Below, piece after piece: positions 58,542 to 64,000 of a DNA stretch of 64,000 nt; position 1 is the first letter of the stretch; each line of letters begins with the position of its first letter. Location: contig JAMYHX010000019.1 of assembly GCA_025529335.1 (NCBI GenBank), forward strand, positions 153,004 to 217,003. The letters are read 5' to 3'. Position numbers and translations under genes: made by a program. This DNA is from Rhizopus sp. PT2906. Its lineage: Eukaryota > Mucoromycota > Mucoromycetes > Mucorales > Rhizopodaceae. The notes beneath the pieces are model-generated. The model was not told the DNA's origin. It saw nothing but the letters and a program-made list of their open reading frames with translations, and did no database searches.

Positions 58542-60857
58542 TTAATATTGTTCCAAGCTAAACGCTAGTACTTCACTCTTGGCTCTTCCCTCTCCAAACC
58601 CATGTACTGGGATCCAAGCATGTTCTGCTTGCTTACCATTGACCTTGCAGACGGGTGGTACAAACGATCGACTTGTATGCAGATACTTTCCTAATGCGAA
58701 ATAGACTTTGTGGCGTCTAGAATTTTCCAACCTAAAGCTAATCTTGATGTCATCCTTTTCTTCTTTTTTAAACGTTTCTAATTCAGCGCCTGGCACAATA
58801 TGAGCCGTAGTGCCTAACAGTAAGAGACTGTCATTTTCTGGAGGGATATGAAGGAACGTCTTGGTCTCGTGGATCTTGAGTTTGACTTCTGACGAAGGAT
58901 GATAAAAGATGGGTTCGCTATAGTCTGAATAGGCTGTGTGCATCTCACTTGAGGTAGCAAACAAGAGGTGAGTATCTTTGGAAGATTCTGGTAAATAAAT
59001 CACTTGTTCCTCCTCGGTTAGGTTACTGTATGTTGTATACTGATTGACCACAGATCCGTTCTGGACCGAGTATTGAACCATAAAACAGTCTTTTCTAAAC
59101 TCGAGCACTCTCTTGACCTGTGCTATCACTTTGGGAAACGTTGCTGCATAAAGCAAGTGTTCATCCTGACCGTACAGTGCTACATTGTCGGAGCTAAAGA
59201 CAAGAGCACCAAGGATGTTGTTAAGCACACAGAGAGTGTATCGTTCTCTGGGTGTCAGTTTGTTGTTTTGGTTACGGATAATCATGACATCAGGATCATT
59301 GCCGAACATTCTATCAGACATGGACCATCGGCTGAGCGTTGAAACAAGTGAATTGGCAGTTGATACGCGTTCTCGAACGTGAAGTAGCTTTAGCTTGCTA
59401 TCTATACACATTTATTTTTAGCAACAATTTAAGAGATATTAATAGCAACATTACCTTCCCACCAAGGAGCAACATCAGAACCGATACGACAATAGTCTAC
59501 TTTTCTAAATGCACAAGCTAAGGGGACACCACAGCCAAGGACAAGCTTGTCTGGGCCAACAAGATCTCGGATCAAGTCCATAGCCTCCCACATGATCTGG
59601 CCTCTTGACTTTCCACAGCGAGGAATCATGGCAGCAGCAAAACAGAAATCAAGCTTGAGCATGTCAAATTCCCAATCGTGCAAGACGGTATCAAAGACTT
59701 CTTTTAGATATTGACGTGCTCCAGGATGATACATATCCAGTGCATAAAATCCGCCCCAGTTAGGTCCAGCCACGACAGGCTTCTTTGATTCAGGATCGAT
59801 GATGAGCCAGTCTGGATGCTCTTGGGCCAGACGACTGTTAAACCCAACCGCATAAGGAGCTAACCAGAGTCCTGCCTTAAATCCAGCGTTCTTGATCTTA
59901 CTGGCCACAGCCTTCATGCCGCTTGGAAATTTTTCGTTAATTGACAGCCAATCACCAATTGCGGTCTGAAACCCATCATCAATTTGGAAAATGTCGATTG
60001 GATACTGAAATTTCTTGAGGGCCTCCACGTTTTCATTAATCACTAGCTCACTCACGTCTCCATAATAGTTGTACCAGGATGTCCAGCCGTTCACGTGACG
60101 CTTCATGTTGTTACCTCGGATACATCTACGGTCAGGGTAAAACTCTGCATAATCGTCCCAGATGGCTGCCTCTGCATCTAATCCTTGTGCCATAAAGATA
60201 CGTACAAGTTCAATCTCTTCGTCCTTTTCAAGTCGCATTCCGGACACGTCCTTGTAGATGCTGAGAGAATTGCTATTAAAGTCACCGATGAAGTAAGTAT
60301 AGCCGTACTGTTCGGACACGGATCCAAAAAAGGAAAGAACGTTCTTCATGTCTCGAAAGTGAGTGTAACTACTTGAGTGAATGACGCCTCTTTCGCCAGA
60401 ATGCTGAAATATATCATAGTCACTATGAGCAATAGTTAATATATAAAGCATTACGTGTGTGTATATATTGATTTTACCCTTGAAGGTTCAATTGTGTGTA
60501 CCAGGCAATAGAGGATCGAATAGGGTTAATCTTGTCATTCTTTGTCATTTCTCTTGCTTGACTCCAACTTTGAAAACCATTTGCCAACATGCGCTGGTCT
60601 TGCAAGTCGGTCATAAATGTTGCTTTGAATTGAGCAAGTTCAATAGGTTTTTTCGCCTTGACGCTAAATGACAGTATATAACCGCCTTTATTATTGGTAT
60701 GAGGAAAGATCTTTAACGTGACTTGAGCAGCATCAGTCGAAAACGTGCCACCAGGCTGGATTAGCTCGTTTTTATGCTTGACAATTTTCTTGTCTAGTTT
60801 ATAATAAAAGCAAAGCTGTGCTTTAGAGTTTTGAAATGAGGTTGGGGAAAGGTTCAT
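58542..60857 (-). CDS. Alpha-galactosidase-like glycosidase (GH36)
   Basis: Exons about 60857-60478, 60418-59452 and 59404-58542, about 730 residues. GH36 features: NGFQSWSQ, VNGWTSWYNYYG, FQIDDGFQ, GLWLAPYAV, the nucleophile in DMLKLDFCFAA and the acid/base in CRIGSDVAPWW. The intron before DSKLKLLHVRER restores the reading frame after WWE. No signal peptide is visible at MNLSPTSFQNS, so the enzyme is expected in the cytosol, unlike most fungal alpha-galactosidases. It may act on imported oligosaccharides or intracellular galactosides. GH36 also includes N-acetylgalactosaminidases, so the substrate is not certain. Confidence 0.9.
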
Positions 60858-60931
60858 GAGAGAAAAAAGAAGGTAGTAAAATCATTGAAACCCAGGAGTG
60901 AGCCAAGATAAATAGATATGCGCTTTATTTC

Positions 60932-61800
60932 TCAAATTTCCTTTTTTCTTTTTCCGTCATAACTGAGTCTACCAGGTCCAACGGAGAGAAGAGAGAGTAA
61001 GCCTCCGGTGATACTGAGGCATTGAAAGAAATCATATTTGAGAAATTCTCTTTGATGGGATCTATGTGCTGAAGACCACCAGTTGTTGACTAGGAGATTG
61101 ATGATACAGAGTAAAGCAACCAACAATGTGGCTGACCATCTGGCTTGAAATCCGATAATTATCATGGCGCATGCAGCCAGTCCGACGAATAGAATAGCTC
61201 TGCGTAACATACTCCATTCACCATTGAGAATAAAGCCAAGACATAGAAAGACAAGAAGGATACGACCGGCGAGTTGATGATATTTGTGCTTATCTATGGG
61301 TGACAGTTGAGGAAGAGAGGCAAACATTAAATTTCTTGACTTCTTTTGATTCAAGGACTCTGTCATGCATAACAATAGGCCACCTGTTACTGATAGAGTT
61401 CGTAACAAAACCATCTGATTTATGGTCAATAATTCACATTCATCATACACATCATACGTTCTTACCACATCATCTAATAATCCAAATGCTAATGCTTGAC
61501 ATAAACTTAAAGTCACTAATATCGCAGTTGATAATCCAATTCTATTCTTTAATACTACACATGTTGCAAATATTGTCACGCACTAACAGATAAAAGTTAA
61601 ACAAAATAAACATGTGTGTACATATAGGAAGCACATACAAATAAATTGACGGCTAAAAATATAAATGTTACAGTCTTCGGGATATGTCGAACTCTTTGAA
61701 GGTAAAATGCTTGATCTTCCCACTGCCAGAATGTTCGTAAAGCATCTTCATAGAATGTTCCAACAATCAATAATCGACTTAGGATAGGTAAATATTTCAT
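60932..61800 (-). CDS. SURF4-family ER cargo receptor
   Basis: Two exons: start at 61800 (MKYLPILSRLLIVGTFYEDALRT), an intron of about 45 nt near 61580-61630, then CVTIFATCVVLKN to the stop at 60932; about 270 residues. Several hydrophobic spans and the conserved TFYEDALRTFWQW and NWWS blocks identify SURF4/Erv29, which captures soluble secretory cargo for COPII vesicles and is retrieved by its C-terminus. Here the end is GKRKKEI, a KKxx dilysine signal. In the same window a MCFD2-like protein (11.9 kb) also belongs to ER cargo exit, on a separate locus. Confidence 0.92.
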
Positions 61801-62280
61801 GAGAAAAGATATGTAATAAACTCTTTTGTTTATTTCTCGCTCTCTTTTATATTCACACAGTAATTTCTTTATCAACCAACTTTTTCTTGTTCTACTTTAC
61901 CCCTTTGATAAAATTCCTTTTCTTAAATTGACAACGCATACCAATACTTTTTGTTGTCGCGTTATTTTATAAATCAAACTCAGCCACAAGATGCCTTTAT
62001 TTCAAGAATAAAAAGAAAATTACTGGTCGTACCTACATCAATTAACACGTTTCATACTCATACTTAGCCCTCAAATTAATGCATAAGAAGCAGGCAATAC
62101 TTCAAACACAAGTAAGAAAATGCAAAAAGCAGGATTATGCTGTTGATGCTCTGATCGAAGAGTTTTCCAGCAAACGGTAATTTTACATGGTAGCAAATAC
62201 TATTACCATGCTGATGCCAGCAGTAAGAAACAGTAAAGTTCCAGCTCTCTGTCATAGGGTGACAAGGCCCAGCTGAGGAT
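61801..62280. other. Intergenic, nothing recognised
   Basis: Promoter side of SURF4, AT-rich, with no motif or long open stretch. Confidence 0.5.
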
Positions 62281-63130
62281 ATGTTGTATCTCTGCCGATA
62301 AAACTGACGATTTGAACAACATTAAGTTTGCAAAGAACATTAACAAAGACAAGTGTCACGTCAATCGCGCCAACCATCGAAAGAGCTTTGAGAGAGGCCA
62401 AAAGCTAGCGTCGATCAAGCTGTATTATAATAAGGGAGATTTTGGTAAACCCGTGCCTTTTCTGGAGCGGCTAATGGGCTTTGGAGAGAGTGATTACATC
62501 AAACCATAACCATTTCACCATGATGGCGAATAATGATATAGCCATAAAGTTCTGAAAGCGTCGACAAAGCTCGCCATATGATAATAGTTATGATGGCCTC
62601 CTCCATCCAGCCTGAAATAATGAACAAATCTACAAGCTGAGTTCGTAGTTCTTGTTTCTCACTGTCAATGGAGATTGAGACCATTCAGCTTATTACCAAT
62701 GGATCAACAAAGCAATGGACGAAGCTGTAGAGAGATTTCCACCATTTCAAGATGGAGGAAAGGAGGGAAGATATTCAGACATTAGAGGAATTAATCGAGA
62801 TATATGGATAATGTGTTGCCTGGACGATATGTGTACTTTTTGGTCAAGACATATATATAATTGGGGGAGAGTCTGTGTACGTTGTCAGAGGTTACGAAAG
62901 AGGAACTAGCCTGATGAGTTCAACAAGCAGAAACTAGGTTTAAGAGTTTATGCCGATGCCTTGGATACAGGATAGAAAGGATCGTATCCAGAGTAATGAA
63001 AACACCTAGATTTTTGTTAAAAGAAGAAAAAGAACATTCTGTTAATGTTCGAGAACTGAAGGCGATTCTATTTGCGTTACAATCTTGTAATGAGTTGTAT
63101 TTTCAGCTAGGAAGAGGGAGGAGGGAATAA
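62281..63130 (+). pseudogene. DIRS-type retrotransposon fossil (RNase H part)
   Basis: Near 62943-62970 the plus frame reads VYADALDTG and then a stop; about 45 bp on, 63013-63090 reads KEEKEHSVNVRELKAILFAL. The pair matches the DxSxTGWG and ...HxNxxELKA...AL blocks of the RNase H domain in DIRS/Ngaro polyproteins. Upstream open stretches (62312-62509 and 62715-62909) are Lys/Arg-rich and may be the decayed remains of the same protein. Stops and frameshifts make it nonfunctional. No terminal repeats are visible. Confidence 0.55.
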
Positions 63131-64000
63131 GACGCTGGATAGTATAACTGATAAAGGCAAGACAGGGTGGTGCTAAGGGCTTGGAGGTTGATCTATAGAG
63201 AATAGGACTTACGAGGTAAGAGCGAGACGATTGGCGGTAGATACAGATGAATAGAGAAAAGGAGAATAGATGGATAGCCTAAGAACAACAGGAATAATGT
63301 GATGATTGACAAGAGCTTTTATTAAATAAAAACAAATGAGGGTATTTATATAAAATTAGAAGAAATGTAAAGTGATAAAAAAAAAAAGAATCAGCTTGAG
63401 TTATTGAGGTGCTAGCATTATGCGTGAGCTTATAACAAATCATGACACAAAAATACAACTGAGGGATGAGCCACCTTGAGCTTCTTCATAAAATATGTCC
63501 TATACTCTCAGGGACCACTCTTCAAGTCCGCAAGGATATGTGTCAAATATGAAAATATAGAGCAAAAAGAGCCCATCTTTTGGTAATGAAGATACAGAAG
63601 GAAGCCTTTTTTCGTATTTTCAGTAGATCGTCAACGCATTTAGGTGAAGATCCATTATACAAGAAATACTTTCCATTAATGAAAAGAACTTGATGGCATA
63701 ATACTCAAAGAAAATGCATGGATGTGAATCTGAGAGCCTAGAAGAACGCTTGCAGGTTTGTATAGCAGAAACTGATATTAATATATGACATGTCATTAAT
63801 GAGAACTACCAATGTGAGGTTATATAGTGATTGTTACCCTTAGACTGCTTCATAATGATGCATATGAAGAAATCATTAAACAATTGTTTCCTTGAATTAT
63901 CAGAGACAAAGAAAAGTGCGTTAAGTGAATATATTTTATTAAGATTAAAGAACAAAAAGCCAAAGTGTGGGAGTAACAAAATGAAGTTTTTATTAGAGTA
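63131..64000. other. Right edge, nothing recognised
   Basis: AT-rich, with no open stretch above 60 codons and no motif. An A-rich tract lies near 63379. Confidence 0.5.

Noticed and set aside
1..64000. tRNA, rRNA and CRISPR signals
   Set aside because: I looked for T-loop-like GGTTCGA-type boxes and regularly spaced repeats by eye and found none that hold up; a tRNA scan could still find one.

Overview
The window is nuclear DNA from a filamentous fungus, most likely an early-diverging Mucoromycota species of the order Mucorales (Mucor/Rhizopus relatives). The basis is AT-rich DNA, protein-coding genes cut by many short GT-AG introns (about 48-65 nt wherever I could place them), typical fungal gene families, and scattered fossils of transposons of the kinds that fill Mucorales genomes. 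The species assignment is inference; no marker gene was compared. All gene models were spliced by eye.

Layout. 1-1.2 kb: no certain gene, one short palindromic repeat. 1.2-8.2 kb: a TIMMDC1/Tim17-family gene (+), NOC2 (-), a small mitochondrial-looking protein (-), a 290-bp MITE-like element, a broken Tc1-like transposase (-) and a RhoGAP (-). 8.2-11.9 kb: no recognisable gene. 11.9-21 kb is dense: MCFD2-like EF-hand protein, fatty acid elongase, REXO-type exonuclease and a RING protein (all +), then a KIN4-like protein kinase (-). 21-25 kb: largely empty apart from a Helitron helicase fossil. 25-33.6 kb: mitochondrial AAA ATPase and a small membrane protein (+), acetyl-CoA hydrolase ACH1 (-) and an amino-acid/GABA permease (-). 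33.6-37 kb: a CACTA (TNP2) fossil and another broken gene. 37-43.3 kb: phospholipase D and a short HMG-CoA reductase (+). 43.5-44.9 kb: a broken DDE transposase and a broken DIRS-type tyrosine recombinase. 45-48.8 kb: a secreted Cys-rich protein (-), a DHHC palmitoyltransferase (+) and a secreted single-domain protein (+). 50.3-61.8 kb: aldo/keto reductase (+), secreted beta-helix protein (-), a small PPxY membrane protein (+), Ku70 (+), alpha-arrestin (+), GH36 alpha-galactosidase (-) and SURF4 (-). 61.8-64 kb: a DIRS-type RNase H fossil and otherwise unassigned DNA.

The genes are ordinary eukaryotic housekeeping and secretory functions without operon logic. Themes that recur are membrane and lipid metabolism (elongase, PLD, HMG-CoA reductase), ER cargo handling (MCFD2-like, SURF4), ubiquitin-linked trafficking (RING protein, PPxY membrane protein, alpha-arrestin) and mitochondria. 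The intergenic gaps hold decayed mobile elements of at least four classes (Tc1/mariner, CACTA, Helitron, DIRS). I found no convincing new multi-gene system. The most notable items are an HMG-CoA reductase with one membrane segment in place of the sterol-sensing multi-span region, a 13-nt microexon in the permease, a stop-free in-frame intron in the kinase domain, two very short head-to-head promoters, and the layered transposon fossils.
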